Source: Pisaster brevispinus
Taxonomy: Eukaryota > Echinodermata > Asteroidea > Forcipulatida > Asteriidae
Length of the DNA stretch: 64,000 nucleotides
Assembly: GCA_023634235.1 (NCBI GenBank)
Contig: JAMKCF010000077.1
Span: 124,001 to 188,000 of the forward strand
Direction: 5' to 3'
Positions 47,939 to 60,994 of this stretch are shown here, one piece after another. Made by a program: the position numbers and the translations under genes. Numbering within the stretch: the first letter of the stretch is position 1; the number at the start of each line of letters is the position of its first letter. The notes below the pieces were generated by a model. That model did no database searches and was not told the origin of the DNA. It saw only the letters and a program-made list of their open reading frames with translations.

Positions 47939-50105
47939 AATTGACCCCCCCAAAAAAAAAAAAAAAAAAACCGGCTGCGAGACAAGGTCGTGCGGACCGG
48001 GGTAATGGGAATAACTCCCGATCTAGGCATGCTAGAGAGATGAATTTTTTACCTGAATCTTCCTTAGGTATCCCTGCATCCGGAAATTGGACTTTTACGG
48101 CCGTTGCGGGCAGGCTTCACACCGGAAAAGACCAGCAAACGGGGACGCTACAAAGGCCCCGCAAAACAGCTTCATCTCGAATTTGCTGTAAAAGAGACAA
48201 ACACAAAATAAGGATGGTCAAATCACCCCCAAGGCAATATCGGATCTGCACAAGTTTAGCACCACTGTAAAGCCCGTCTCAAGGGCTCTCTCTACCGTGA
48301 GTTTGGGGTTGCTGACGACTCTGTAGGCGAGGCGAGCGGCCTGGATGTTAGCCCTACCCCAAACAGAAATTGACCCCTCCCAAAAACCGGCTGCGAGACA
48401 AGGTCGTGCGGACCGGGGTAATGGCCCAATTTAACTGTGCGGTGAATTTGGGAATAACTCCCGATCTAGGCATGCTAGAGAGATGAAATTTTCGCCTGAA
48501 TCTTCCTTAGGTATCCCCGCACCCGGAAATTGGACTTTTACGGCCGTTGTGAGCAGGCTTCACACCGGAAAAGACCAGCAAACGGGGACGCTACAAAGGC
48601 CCCGCAAAACAGCTTCATCTCGAATTTGATGTAAAAGAGACAAACATAAAATAAGGATGGTCAAATCACCCCCAAGGCAATATCGGATCTGCACAAGTTT
48701 AGCACCACTGTAAAGCCCGTCTCAAGGGCTCTCTCTACCGTGAGTTTGGGGTTGCTGACGACTCTGTAGGCGAGGCGAGCGGCCTGGATGTAAGCCCTAC
48801 CCCTAACAGAAATTGACCCCCCCCCCCAAAAAAAAAAAACCCGGCTGCGAGACAAGGTCGTGCGGACCGGGGTAATGGGAATAACTCCCGATCTAGGCAT
48901 GCTAGAGAGATGAATTTTTTACCTGAATCTTCCTTAGGTATCCCTGCATCCGGAAATTGGACTTTTACGGCCGTTGCGGGCAGGCTTCACACCGGAAAAG
49001 ACCAGCAAACGGGGACTCTACAAAGGCCCCGCAAAACAGCTTCATCTCGAATTTGCTGTAAAAGAGACAAACACAAAATAAGGATGGTCAAATCACCCCC
49101 AAGGCAATATCGGATCTGCACAAGTTTAGCACCACTGTAAAGCCCGTCTCAAGGGCTCCCTCTACCGTGAGTTTGGGGTTGCTGACGACTCTGTAGGCGA
49201 GGCGAGCGACCTGGATGTTAGCCCTACCCCTAACAGAAATTGACCCCTCCCAAAAACCGGCTGCGAGACAAGGTCGTGCGGACCGGGGTAATGGCCCAAT
49301 TTAACTGTGCGGTGAATTTGGAAATAACTCCCGATCTAGGCATGCTAGAGAGATGAAATTTTCGCCTGAATCTTCCTTAGGTATCCCCGCACCCGGAAAT
49401 TGGACTTTTACGGCCAATGCGGGCAGGCTTTACACCGGAAAAGACCAGCAAACGGGGACGCTACAAAGGCCCCGCAAAACAGCTTCATCTCGAATTTGAT
49501 GTAAAAGAGACAAACATAAAATAAGGATGGTCAAATCACCCCCAAGGCAATATCGGATCTGCACAAGTTTAGCACCACTGTAAAGCCCGTCTCAAGGGCT
49601 CTCTCTATCGTGAGTTTGGGGTTGCTGACGACTCTGTAGGCGAGGCGAGCGGCCTGGATGTAAGCCCTACCCCTAACAGAAATTGACCCCCCCCCCAAAA
49701 AAAAAAAACCGGCTGCGAGACAAGGTCGTGCGGACCGGGGTAATGGGAATAACTCCCGATCTAGGCATGCTAGAGAGATGAATTTTTTACCTGAATCTTC
49801 CTTAGGTATCCCTGCATCCGGAAATTGGACTTTTACGGCCGTTGCGGGCAGGCTTCACACCGGAAAAGACCAGCAAACGGGGACGCTACAAAGGCCCCGC
49901 AAAACAGCTTCATCTCGAATTTGCTGTAAAAGAGACAAACACAAAATAAGGATGGTCAAATCACCCCCAAGGCAATATCGGATCTGCACAAGTTTAGCAC
50001 CACTGTAAAGCCCGTCTCAAGGGCTCCCTCTACCGTGAGTTTGGGGTTGCTGACGACTCTGTAGGTGAGGCGAGCGACCTGGATGTAAGCCCTACCCCTA
50101 ACAGA

Positions 50106-52714
50106 AATTGACCCCTCCCAAAAACCGGCTGCGAGACAAGGTCTTGCGGACCGGGGTAATGGCCCAATTTAACTGTGCGGTGAATTTGGGAATAACTCCC
50201 GATCTAGGCATGATAGAGAGATGAAATTTTCGCCTGAATCTTCCTGAGGTATCCCCGCATCCGGAAATTGGACTTTTACGGCCAATGCGGGCAGGCTTTA
50301 CACCGGAAAAGACCAGCAAACGGGGACGCTACAAAGGCCCCGCAAAACAGCTTCATCTCGAATTTGATGTAAAAGAGACAAACATAAAATAAGGATGGTC
50401 AAATCACCCCCAAGACAATATCGGATCTGCACAAGTTTAGCACCACTGTAAAGCCCGTCTCAAGGGCTCTCTCTACCGTGAGTTTGGGGTTGCTGACGAC
50501 TCTGTAGGCGAGGCGAGCGGCCTGGATGTAAGCCCTACCCCTAACAGAAATTGACCCCCCCCAAAAAAAAAAAAAAACCGGCTGCGAGACAAGGTCGTGC
50601 GGACCGGGGTAATGGGAATAACTCCCTATCTAGGCATGCTAGAGAGATGAATTTTTTACCTGAATCTTCCTTAGGTATCCCTGCATCCGGAAATTGGACT
50701 TTTACGGCCGTTGCGGGCAGGCTTCACACCGGAAAAGACCAGCAAACGGGGACGCTACAAAGGCCCCGCAAAACAGCTTCATCTCGAATTTGCTGTAAAA
50801 GAGACAAACACAAAATAAGGATGGTCAAATCACCCCCAAGGCAATATCGGATCTGCACAAGTTTAGCACCACAGTAAAGCCCGTCTCAAGGGCTCCCTCT
50901 ACAGTGAGTTTGGGGTTGCTGACGACTCTGTAGGTGAGGCGAGCGACCTGGATGTTAGCCCTACCCCTAACAGAAATTGACCCCTCCCAAAAACCGGCTG
51001 CGAGACAAGGTCTTGCGGACCGGGGTAATGGCCCAATTTAACTGTGCGGTGAATTTGGGAATAACTCCCGATCTAGGCATGCTAGAGAGATGAAATTTTC
51101 GCCTGAATCTTCCTTAGGTATCCCTGCATCCGGAAATTGGACTATTACGGCCGTTGCGGGCAGGCTTCATACCGGAAAAGGCCAGCAAACGGGGACGCTA
51201 CAAAGGCCCCGCAAAACAGCTTCATCTCGAATTTGATGTAAAAGAGACAAACATAAAATAAGGATGGTCAAATCACCCCCAAGACAATATCGGATCTGCA
51301 CAAGTTTAGCACCACTGTAAAGCCCGTCTCAAGGGCTCTCTCTACCGTGAGTTTGGGGTTGCTGACGACTCTGTAGGCGAGGCGAGCGGCCTGGATGTAA
51401 GCCCTACCCCTAACAGAAATTGACCCCCCCCCCAAAAAAAAAAAAAAACCGGCTGCGAGACAAGGTCGTGCGGACCGGGGTAATGGGAATAACTCCCGAT
51501 CTAGGCATGCAAGAGAGATAAATTTTTTACCTGAATCTTCCTTAGGTATCCCTGCATCCGGAAATTGGACTTTTACGGCCAATGCGGGCAGGCTTTACAC
51601 CGGAAAAGACCAGCAAACGGGGACGCTACAAAGGCCCCGCAAAACAGCTTCATCTCGAATTTGATGTAAAAGAGACAAACATAAAATAAGAATGGTCAAA
51701 TCACCCCCAAGACAATATCGGATCTGCACAAGTTTAGCACCACTGTAAAGCACGTCTCAAGGGCTCTCTCTACCGTGAGTTTGGGGTTGCTGACGACTCT
51801 GTAGGCGAGGCGAGCGGCCTGGATGTAAGCCCTACCCCTAACAGAAATTGACCCCCCCCCAAAAAAAAAAAAAACCGGCTGCGAGACAAGGTCGTGCGGA
51901 CCGGGGTAATGGGAATAACTCCCGATCTAGGCATGCTAGAGAGATTAATTTTTTACCTGAATCTTCCTTAGGTATCCCTGCATCCGGAAATTGGACTTTT
52001 ACGGCCGTTGCGGGCAGGCTTCACACCGGAAAAGGCCAGCAAACGGGGACGCTACAAAGGCCCCGCAAAACAGCTTCATCTCGAATTTGATGTAAAAGAG
52101 ACAAACACAAAATAAGGATGGTCAAATCACCACCAAGGCAATATCGGATCTGCACAAGTTTAGCACCACTGTAAAGCCCGTCTCAAGGGCTCCCTCTACC
52201 GTGAGTTTGGAGTTGCTGACGACTCTGTAGGCGAGGCGAGCGACCTGGATGTTAGCCCTACCCCTAACAGAAATTGACCCCTCCCAAAAACCGGCTGCGA
52301 GACAAGGTCGTGCGGACCGGGGTAATGGCCCAATTTAACTGTGCGGTGAATTTGGGAATAACTCCCGATCTAGGCATGCTAGAGAGATGAAATTTTCGCC
52401 TGAATCTTCCTGAGGCATCCCCGCACCCGGAAATTGGACTTTTACGGCCAATGCGGGCAGGCTTTACACCGGAAAAGACCAGCAAACGGGGACGCTACAA
52501 AGGCCCCGCAAAACAGCTTCATCTCGAATTTGCTGTAAAAGAGACAAACACAAAATAAGGATGGTCAAATCACCCCCAAGGCAATATCGGATCTGCACAA
52601 GTTTAGCACCACTGTAAAGCCCGTCTCAAGGGCTCCCTCTACCGTGAGTTTGGGGTTGCTGACGACTCTGTAGGCGAGGCGAGCGACCTGGATGTTAGCC
52701 CTACCCCTAACAGA
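50106..52714. repeat. Array segment, monomers 116-121
   Basis: Monomers: 50106 A, 50549 B, 50975 A, 51418 B, 51846 B, 52272 A. GTAGGTGAGGCG (near 50062 and 50932) and GGTCTTGCGG (near 50142 and 51012) mark a dimer duplication of about 869 bp. The body of 50975 is B-type (CCTGCATCCGG, GCCGTTGCGGG) on an A head, while 50106 is A-type, so one copy was later converted. 51418 ends with AAGAATGGTC, CAAGACAATATC and AAAGCACGTC, a set shared with 54457 about 3 kb away. Confidence 0.9.
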
Positions 52715-54456
52715 AATTGACCCCTCCCAAAAACCGGCTGCGAGACAAGGTCGTGCGGACCGGGGTAATGGCCCAATTTAACTGTGCGGTGAATTTGGGA
52801 ATAACTCCCGATCTAGGCATGCTAGAGAGATGAAATTTTCGCCTGAATCTTTCTTAGGTATCCCCGCACCCGGAAATTGGACTTTTACGGCCAATGCGGG
52901 CAGGCTTTACACCGGAAAAGACCAGCAAACGGGGACGCTACAAAGGCCCCGCAAAACAGCTTCATCTCGAATTTGATGTAAAAGAGACAAACATAAAATA
53001 CGGATGGTCAAATCACCCCCAAGGCAATATCGGATCTGCACAAGTTTAGCACCACTGTAAAGCCCGTCTCAAGGGCTCTCTCTACCGTGAGTTTGGGGTT
53101 GCTGACGACTCTGTAGGCGAGGCGAGCGGCCTGGATGTAAGCCCTACCCCTAACAGAAATTGACCCCCCCCCCAAAAAAAAAAAAAAACCGGCTGCGAGA
53201 CAAGGTCGTGCGGACCGGGGTAATGGGAATAACTCCCGATCTAGGCATGCTAGAGAGATGAATTTTTTACCTGAATCTTCCTTAGGTATCCCTGCATCCG
53301 GAAATTGGACTTTTACGGCCGTTGCGGGCAGGCTTCACACCGGAAAAGACCAGCAAACGGGGACGCTACAAAGGCCCCGCAAAACAGCTTCATCTCGATT
53401 TTGATGTAAAAGAGACAAACACAAAATAAGGATGGTCAAATCACCCCCAAGGCAATATCGGATCTGCACAAGTTTAGCACCACTGTAAAGCCCGTCTCAA
53501 GGGCTCCCTCTACCGTGAGTTTGGAGTTGCTGACGACTCTGTAGGCGAGGCGAGCGACCTGGATGTTAGCCCTACCCCTAACAGAAATTGACCCCTCCCA
53601 AAAACCGGCTGCGAGACAAGGTCGTGCGGACCGGGGTAATGGCCCAATTTAACTGTGCGGTGAATTTGGGAATAACTCCCGATCTAGGCATGCTAGAGAG
53701 ATGAAATTTTCGCCTGAATCTTTCTTAGGTATCCCCGCACCCGGAAATTGGACTTTAACGGCCAATGCGGGCAGGCTTTACACCGGAAAAGACCAGCAAA
53801 CGGGGACGCTACAAAGGCCCCGCAAAACAGCTTCATCTCGAATTTGATGTAAAAGAGACAAACATAAAATACGGATGGTCAAATCACCCCCAAGGCAATA
53901 TCGGATCTGCACAAGTTTAGCACCACTGTAAAGCCCGTCTCAAGGGCTCTCTCTACCGTGAGTTTGGGGTTGCTGACGACTCTGTAGGCGAGGCGAGCGG
54001 CCTGGATGTAAGCCCTACCCCTAACAGAAATTGACCCCCCCCCCCAAAAAAAAAAAAAACCGGCTGCGAGACAAGGTCGTGCGGACCGGGGTAATGGGAA
54101 TAACTCCCGATCTAGGCATGCTAGAGAGATGAATTTTTTACCTGAATCTTCCTTAGGTATCCCTGCATCCGGAAATTGGACTTTTACGGCCGTTGCGGGC
54201 AGGCTTCACACCGGAAAAGACCAGCAAACGGGGACGCTACAAAGGCCCCGCAAAACAGCTTCATCTCGATTTTGATGTAAAAGAGACAAACACAAAATAA
54301 GGATGGTCAAATCACCCCCAAGGCAATATCGGATCTGCACAAGTTTAGCACCACTGTAAAGCCCGTCTCAAGGGCTCCCTCTACCGTGAGTTTGGAGTTG
54401 CTGACGACTCTGTAGGCGAGGCGAGCGACCTGGATGTTAGCCCTACCCCTAACAGA
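52715..54456. repeat. AB dimer duplicated in tandem (~871 bp period)
   Basis: Monomers: 52715 A, 53158 B, 53586 A, 54029 B. The two A copies share CTTTCTTAGG (near 52849 and 53720) and AAATACGGATGG (near 52995 and 53866). The two B copies share CTCGATTTTGATG (near 53394 and 54264) and TTGGAGTTGCTG in the tail (near 53521 and 54391). The TTGGAG change also precedes 52272, so the duplication was longer or staggered. Confidence 0.92.
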
Positions 54457-57400
54457 AATTGACCCCTCCCAAAAACCGGCTGCGAGACAAGGTCGTGCGG
54501 ACCGGGGTAATGGCCCAATTTAACTGTGCAGTGAATTTGGGAATAACTCCCGATCTAGGCATGCTAGAGAGATGAAATTTTCGCCTGAATCTTCCTGAGG
54601 TATCCCCGCACCCGGAAATTGGACTTTTACGGCCAATGCGGGCAGGCTTTACACCGGAAAAGACCAGCAAACGGGGACGCTACAAAGGCCCCGCAAAACA
54701 GCTTCATCTCGAATTTGATGTAAAAGAGACAAACATAAAATAAGAATGGTCAAATCACCCCCAAGACAATATCGGATCTGCACAAGTTTAGCACCACTGT
54801 AAAGCACGTCTCAAGGGCTCTCTCTACCGTGAGTTTGGGGTTGCTGACGACTCTGTAGGCGAGGCGAGCGGCCTGGATGTAAGCCCTACCCCTAACAGAA
54901 ATTGACCCCCCCCCAAAAAAAAAAAAAAAACCGGCTGAGAGAAAAGGTCGTGCGGACCGGGGTAATGGGAATAACTCCCGATCTAGGCATGCTAGAGAGA
55001 TGAATTTTTTACCTGAATCTTCCTTAGGTATCCCTGCATCCGGAAATTGGACTTTTACGGCCGTTGCGGGCAGGCTTCACACCGGAAAAGACCAGCAAAC
55101 GGGGACGCTACAAAGGCCCCGCAAAACAGCTTCATCTCGAATTTGCTGTAAAAGAGACAAACACAAAATAAGGATGGTCAAATCACCCCCAAGGCAATAT
55201 CGGATCTGCACAAGTTTAGCACCACTGTAAAGCCCGTCTCAAGGGCTCCCTCTACCGTGAGTTTGGGGTCGCTGACGACTCTGTAGGCGAGGCGAGCGAC
55301 CTGGATGTTAGCCCTACCCCTAACAGAATTTGACCCCTCCCAAAAACCGGCTGCGAGACAAGGTCGTGCGGACCGGGGTAATGGCCCAATTTAACTGTGC
55401 GGTGAATTTGGGAATAACTCCCGATCTAGGCATGCTAGAGAGATGAAATTTTCGCCTGAATCTTCCTTAGGTATCCCCGCACCCGGAAATTGGACTTTTA
55501 CGGCCAATGCGGGCAGGCTTTACACCGGAAAAGACCAGCAAACGGGGACGCTACAAAGGCCCCGCAAAACAGCTTCATCTCGAATTTGATGTAAAAGAGA
55601 CAAACATAAAATAAGGATGGTCAAATCACCCCCAAGGCAATATCGGATCTGCACAAGTTTAGCACCACTGTAAAGCCCGTCTCAAGGGCTCTCTCTACCG
55701 TGAGTTTGGGGTTGCTGACGACTCTGTAGGCGAGGCGAGCGGCCTGGATGTAAGCCCTACCCCTAACAGAAATTGACCCCCCCAAAAAAAAAAAAAAACC
55801 GGCTGCGAGACAAGGTCGTGCGGACCGGGGTAATGGGAATAACTCCCGATCTAGGCATGCTAGAGAGATGAATTTTTTACCTGAATCTTCCTTAGGTATC
55901 CCTGCATCCGGAAATTGGACTTTTACGGCCGTTGCGGGCAGGCTTCACACCGGAAAAGACCAGCAAACGGGGACGCTACAAAGGCCCCGCAAAACAGCTT
56001 CATCTCGATTTTGATGTAAAAGAGACAAACACAAAATAAGGATGGTCAAATCACCCCCAAGGCAATATCGGATCTGCACAAGTTTAGCACCACTGTAAAG
56101 CCCGTCTCAAGGGCTCCCTCTACCGTGAGTTTGGGGTTGCTGACGACTCTGTAGGCGAGGCGAGCGACCTGGATGTTAGCCCTACCCCTAACAGAAATTG
56201 ACCCCTCCCAAAAACCGGCTGCGAGACAAGGTCGTGCGGACCGGGGTAATGGCCCAATTTAACTGTGCGGTGAATTTGGGAATAACTCCCGATCTAGGCA
56301 TGCTAGAGAGATGAAATTTTCGCCTGAATCTTCCTTAGGTATCCCCGCACCCGGAAATTGGACTTTTACGGCCAATGCGGGCAGGCTTTACACCGGAAAA
56401 GACCAGCAAACGGGGACGCTACAAAGGCCCCGAAAAACAGCTTCATCTCGAATTTGATGTAAAAGAGACAAACATAAAATAAGGATGGTCAAATCACCCC
56501 CAAGGCAATATCGGATCTGCACAAGTTTAGCACCACTGTAAAGCCCGTCTCAAGGGCTCTCTCTACCATGAGTTTGGGGTTGCTGACGACTCTGTAGGCG
56601 AGGCGAGCGGCCTGGATGTAAGCCCTACCCCTAACAGAAATTGACCCCCTCCAAAAAAAAAAAAAACCGGCTGCGAGACAAGGTCGTGCGGACCGGGGTA
56701 ATGGGAATAACTCCCGATCTAGGCATGCTAGAGAGATGAATTTTTTACCTGAATCTTCCTTAGGTATCCCCGCACCCGGAAATTGGACTTTTTTGGCCGT
56801 TGCGGGCAGGCTTTACACCGGAAAAGACCAGCAAACGGGGACGCTACAAAGGCCCCGCAAAACAGCTTCATCTCGAATTTGCTGTAAAAGAGACAAACAC
56901 AAAATAAGGATGGTCAAATCACCCCCAAGGCAATATCGGATCTGCACAAGTTTAGCACCACTGTAAAGCCCGTCTCAAGGGCTCCCTCTACCGTGAGTTT
57001 GGGGTTGCTGACGACTCTGTAGGCGAGGCGAGCGACCTGGATGTTAGCCCTACCCCTAACAGAAATTGACCCCCCCCAAAAAAAAAAAAAAAAAACGGCT
57101 GCGAGACAAGGTCGTGCGGACCGGGGTAATGGGAATAACTCCCGATCTAGGCATGCTAGAGAGATGAATTTTTTACCTGAATCTTCCTTAGGTATCCCTG
57201 CATCCGGAAATTGGACTTTTACGGCCGTTGCGGGCAGGCTTCACACCGGAAAAGACCAGCAAACGGGGACGCTACAAAGGCCCCGCAAAACAGCTTCATC
57301 TCGATTTTGATGTAAAAGAGACAAACACAAAATAAGGATGGTCAAATCACCCCCAAGGCAATATCGGATCTGCACAAGTTTAGCACCACTGTAAAGCCCG

Positions 57401-59692
57401 TCTCAAGGGCTCCCTCTACCGTGAGTTTGGGGTTGCTGACGACTCTGTAGGCGAGGCGAGCGACCTGGATGTTAGCCCTACCCCTAACAGAAATTGACCC
57501 CTCCCAAAAACCGGCTGCGAGACAAGGTCGTGCGGACCGGGGTAATGGCCCAATTTAACTGTGCGGTGAATTTGGGAATAACTCCCGATCTAGGCATGCT
57601 AGAGAGATGAAATTTTCGCCTGAATCTTCCTTAGGTATCCCCGCACCCGGAAATTGTACTTTTACGGCCAATGCGGGCAGGCTTTACACCGGAAAAGACC
57701 AGCAAACGGGGACGCTACAAAGGCCCCGCAAAACAGCTTCATCTCGAATTTGATGTAAAAGAGACAAACATAAAATAAGGATGGTCAAATCACCCCCAAG
57801 GCAATATCGGATCTGCAAAAGTTTAGCATCACTGTAAAGCCCGTCTCAAGGGCTCTCTCTACCGTGAGTTTGGGGTTGCTGACGACTCTGTAGGCGAGGC
57901 GAGCGGCCTGGATGTAAGCCCTACCCCTAACAGAAATTGACCCCCCCCCAAAAAAAAAAAAAAAAACCGGCTGCGAGACAAGGTCGTGCGGACCGGGGTA
58001 ATGGGAATAACTCCCGATCTAGGCATGCTAGAGAGATGAATTTTTTACCTGAATCTTCCTTAGGTATCCCTGCATCCGGAAATTGGACTTTTACGGCCGT
58101 TGCGGGCAGGCTTCACACCGGAAAAGACCAGCAAACGGGGACGCTACAATGGCCCCGCAAAACAGCTTCATCTCGAATTTGCTGTAAAAGAGACAAACAC
58201 AAAATAAGGATGGTCAAATCACCCCCAAGGCAATATCGGATCTGCACAAGTTTAGCACCACTGTAAAGCCCGTCTCAAGGGCTCCCTCTACCGTGAGTTT
58301 GGGGTTGCTGACGACTCTGTAGGCGAGGCGAGCGACCTGGATGTTAGCCCTACCCCTAACAGAAATTGACCCCTCCCAAAAACCGGCTGCGAGACAAGGT
58401 CGTGCGGACCGGGGTAATGGCCCAATTTAACTGTGCGGTGAATTTGGGAATAACTCCCGATCTAGGCATGCTAGAGAGATGAAATTTTCGCCTGAATCTT
58501 CCTTAGGTATCCCCGCACCCGGAAATTGGACTTTTTTGGCCGTTGCGGGCAGGCTTTACACCGGAAAAGACCAGCAAACGGGGACGCTACAAAGGCCCCG
58601 CAAAACAGCTTCATCTCGAATTTGCTGTAAAAGAGACAAACACAAAATAAGGATGATCAAATCACCCCCAAGGCAATATCGGATCTGCACAAGTTTAGCA
58701 CCCCTGTAAAGCCCGTCTCAAGGGCTCCCTCTACCGTGAGTTTGGGGTTGCTGACGACTCTGTAGGCGAGGCGAGCGACCTGGATGTTAGCCCTACCCCT
58801 AACAGAAATTGACCCCTCCCAAAAACCGGCTGCGAGACAAGGTCGTGCGGACCGGGGTAATGGCCCAATTTAACTGTGCGGTGAATTTGGGAATAACTCC
58901 CGATCTAGGCATGCTAGAGAGATGAAATTTTCCCCTGAATCTTCCTTAGGTATCCCCGCACCCGGAAATTGTACTTTTACGGCCAATGCGGGCAGGCTTT
59001 ACACCGGAAAAGACCAGCAAACGGGGACGCTACAAAGGCCCCGCAAAACAGCTTCATCTCGAATTTGCTGTAAAAGAGACAAACACAAAATAAGGATGGT
59101 CAAATCACCCCCAAGGCAATATTGGATCTGCACAAGTTTAGCACCACTGTAAAGCCCGTCTCAAGGGCTCCCTCTACCGTGAGTTTGGGGTTGCTGACGA
59201 CTCTGTAGGCGAGGCGAGCGACCTGGATGTTAGCCCTACCCCTAACAGAAATTGACCCCTCCCAAAAACCGGCTGCGAGACAAGGTCGTGCGGACCGGGG
59301 TAATGGCCCAATTTAACTGTGCGGTGAATTTGGGAATAACTCCCGATCTAGGCATGCTAGAGAGATGAAATTTTCCCCTGAATCTTCCTTAGGTATCCCC
59401 GCACCCGGAAATTGTACTTTTACGGCCAATGCGGGCAGGCTTTACACCGGAAAAGACCAGCAAACGGGGACGCTACAAAGGCCCCGCAAAACAGCTTCAT
59501 CTCGAATTTGATGTAAAAGAGACAAACATAAAATAAGGATGGTCAAATCACCCCCAAGGCAATATCGGATCTGCACAAGTTTAGCACTACTGTAAAGCCC
59601 GTCTCAAGGGCTCTCTCTACCGTGAGTTTGGGGTTGCTGACGACTCTGTAGGCGAGGCGAGCGGCCTGGATGTAAGCCCTACCCCTAACAGA

Positions 59693-60121
59693 AATTGACC
59701 CCCCCCCCAAAAAAAAAAAAAAAACCGGCTGCGAGACAAGGTCGTGCGGACCGGGGTAATGGGAATAACTCCCGATCTAGGCATGCTAGAGAGATGAATT
59801 TTTTACCTGAATCTTCCTTAGGTATCCCTGCATCCGGAAATTGGACTTTTACGGCCGTTGCGGGCAGGCTTCACACCGGAAAAGACCAGCAAACGGGGAC
59901 GCTACAAAGGCCCCGCAAAACAGCTTCATCTCGAATTTGCTGTAAAAGAGACAAACACAAAATAAGGATGGTCAAATCACCCCCAAGGCAATATCGGATC
60001 TGCACAAGTTTAGCACCACTGTAAAGCCCGTCTCAAGGGCTCCCTCTACCGTGAGTTTGGGGTTGCTGACGACTCTGTAGGCGAGGCGAGCGACCTGGAT
60101 GTTAGCCCTACCCCTAACAGA
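59693..60121. repeat. Representative class B monomer (429 bp)
   Basis: This copy is a clean example of class B. In order it carries an expanded C10-A16 tract, the shared CCGGCTGCGAGACAAGG block, direct joining of TAATGG to GAATAACTCC where class A has 27 extra bases, GAATTTTTTACCTG, CCTGCATCCGG, GCCGTTGCGGG with GGCTTCAC, TTTGCTGTAAAAG, CACAAAATAAGG, CTCCCTCTACC and the tail GCGACCTGGATGTTAG that predicts a following A. The 72 complete B copies range from 421 bp (583) to 430 bp (10970, 41007, 60565, 62734). Nearly all of that variation lies in the C/A tract, plus a 2 bp loss (GAATGTTTACC) in four copies. Confidence 0.95.
59699..59724. repeat. Class B C-run/A-run tract (representative)
   Basis: Each B monomer carries a C run directly followed by an A run where class A has the short, T-interrupted C4-T-C3-A5. 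Here it is C10 then A16. Other copies range from about C6-A15 (21883) to C8-A20 (62734) and C12-A15 (41007). Intermediates exist: a G-interrupted tract in 3182 and 3609, a T-interrupted one in 4904, 31481 and 56639, a G at the C/A border in 18833 and 20573, a CAC or CAT border in 46213 and 47067, and a T inside the A run in 61438. Exact lengths depend on sequencing accuracy. Confidence 0.9.
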
Positions 60122-60994
60122 AATTGACCCCTCCCAAAAACCGGCTGCGAGACAAGGTCGTGCGGACCGGGGTAATGGCCCAATTTAACTGTGCGGTGAA
60201 TTTGGGAATAACTCCCGATCTAGGCATGCTAGAGAGATGAAATTTTCGCCTGAATCTTCCTTAGGTATCCCCGCACCCGGAAATTGGACTTTTACGGCCA
60301 ATGCGGGCAGGCTTTACACCGGAAAAGACCAGCAAACGGGGACGCTACAAAGGCCCCGCAAAACAGCTTCATCTCGAATTTGATGTAAAAGAGACAAACA
60401 TAAAATAAGGATGGTCAAATCACCCCCAAGGCAATATCGGATCTGCACAAGTTTAGCACCACTGTAAAGCCCGTCTCAAGGGCTCTCTCTACCATGAGTT
60501 TGGGGTTGCTGACGACTCTGTAGGCGAGGCGAGCGGCCTGGATGTAAGCCCTACCCCTAACAGAAATTGACCCCCCCCCCCAAAAAAAAAAAAAAAAACG
60601 GCTGCGAGACAAGGTCGTGCGGACCGGGGTAATGGGAATAACTCCCGATCTAGGCATGCTAGAGAGATGAATTTTTTACCTGAATCTTCCTTAGGTATCC
60701 CTGCATCCGGAAATTGGACTTTTACGGCCGTTGCGGGCAGGCTTCACACCGGAAAAGACCAGCAAACGGGGACGCTACAAAGGCCCCGCAAAACAGCTTC
60801 ATCTCGAATTTGCTGTAAAAGAGACAAACACAAAATAAGGATGGTCAAATCACCCCCAAGGCAATATCGGATCTGCACAAGTTTAGCACCACTGTAAAGC
60901 CCGTCTCAAGGGCTCCCTCTACCGTGAGTTTGGGGTTGCTGACGACTCTGTAGGCGAGGCGAGCGACCTGGATGTTAGCCCTACCCCTAACAGA

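Larger units (their letters stand above)
45770..50105. repeat. Array segment, monomers 106-115, with one BBB run
   Basis: Monomers: 45770 A, 46213 B, 46641 B, 47067 B, 47496 A, 47939 B, 48368 A, 48811 B, 49238 A, 49681 B. The tract of 46213 has a CAC border and that of 47067 a CAT border. Monomer 46213 switches from B to A between CCTGCATCCGG and GCCAATGCGGG. Before 48368 the tail is a hybrid, GCGGCCTGGATGTTAG, and the monomer has CCGTTGTGAGCAGG near 48543, so exchange has occurred at both ends. Confidence 0.9.
54457..60994. repeat. Array segment, monomers 126-140, alternating with an AAA run
   Basis: Monomers: 54457 A, 54900 B, 55328 A, 55771 B, 56196 A, 56639 B, 57064 B, 57492 A, 57935 B, 58364 A, 58807 A, 59250 A, 59693 B, 60122 A, 60565 B. 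Monomers 55771 and 57064 carry CTCGATTTTGATG, as in 53158 and 54029. Monomers 56639 (B head) and 58364 (A head) share the unusual body CTTTTTTGGCCGTTGCGGG. Monomers 57492, 58807 and 59250 share ATTGTACTTTT. Monomer 57064 is a B preceded by the A-predicting GCGACCTGGATGTTAG tail. Confidence 0.9.
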
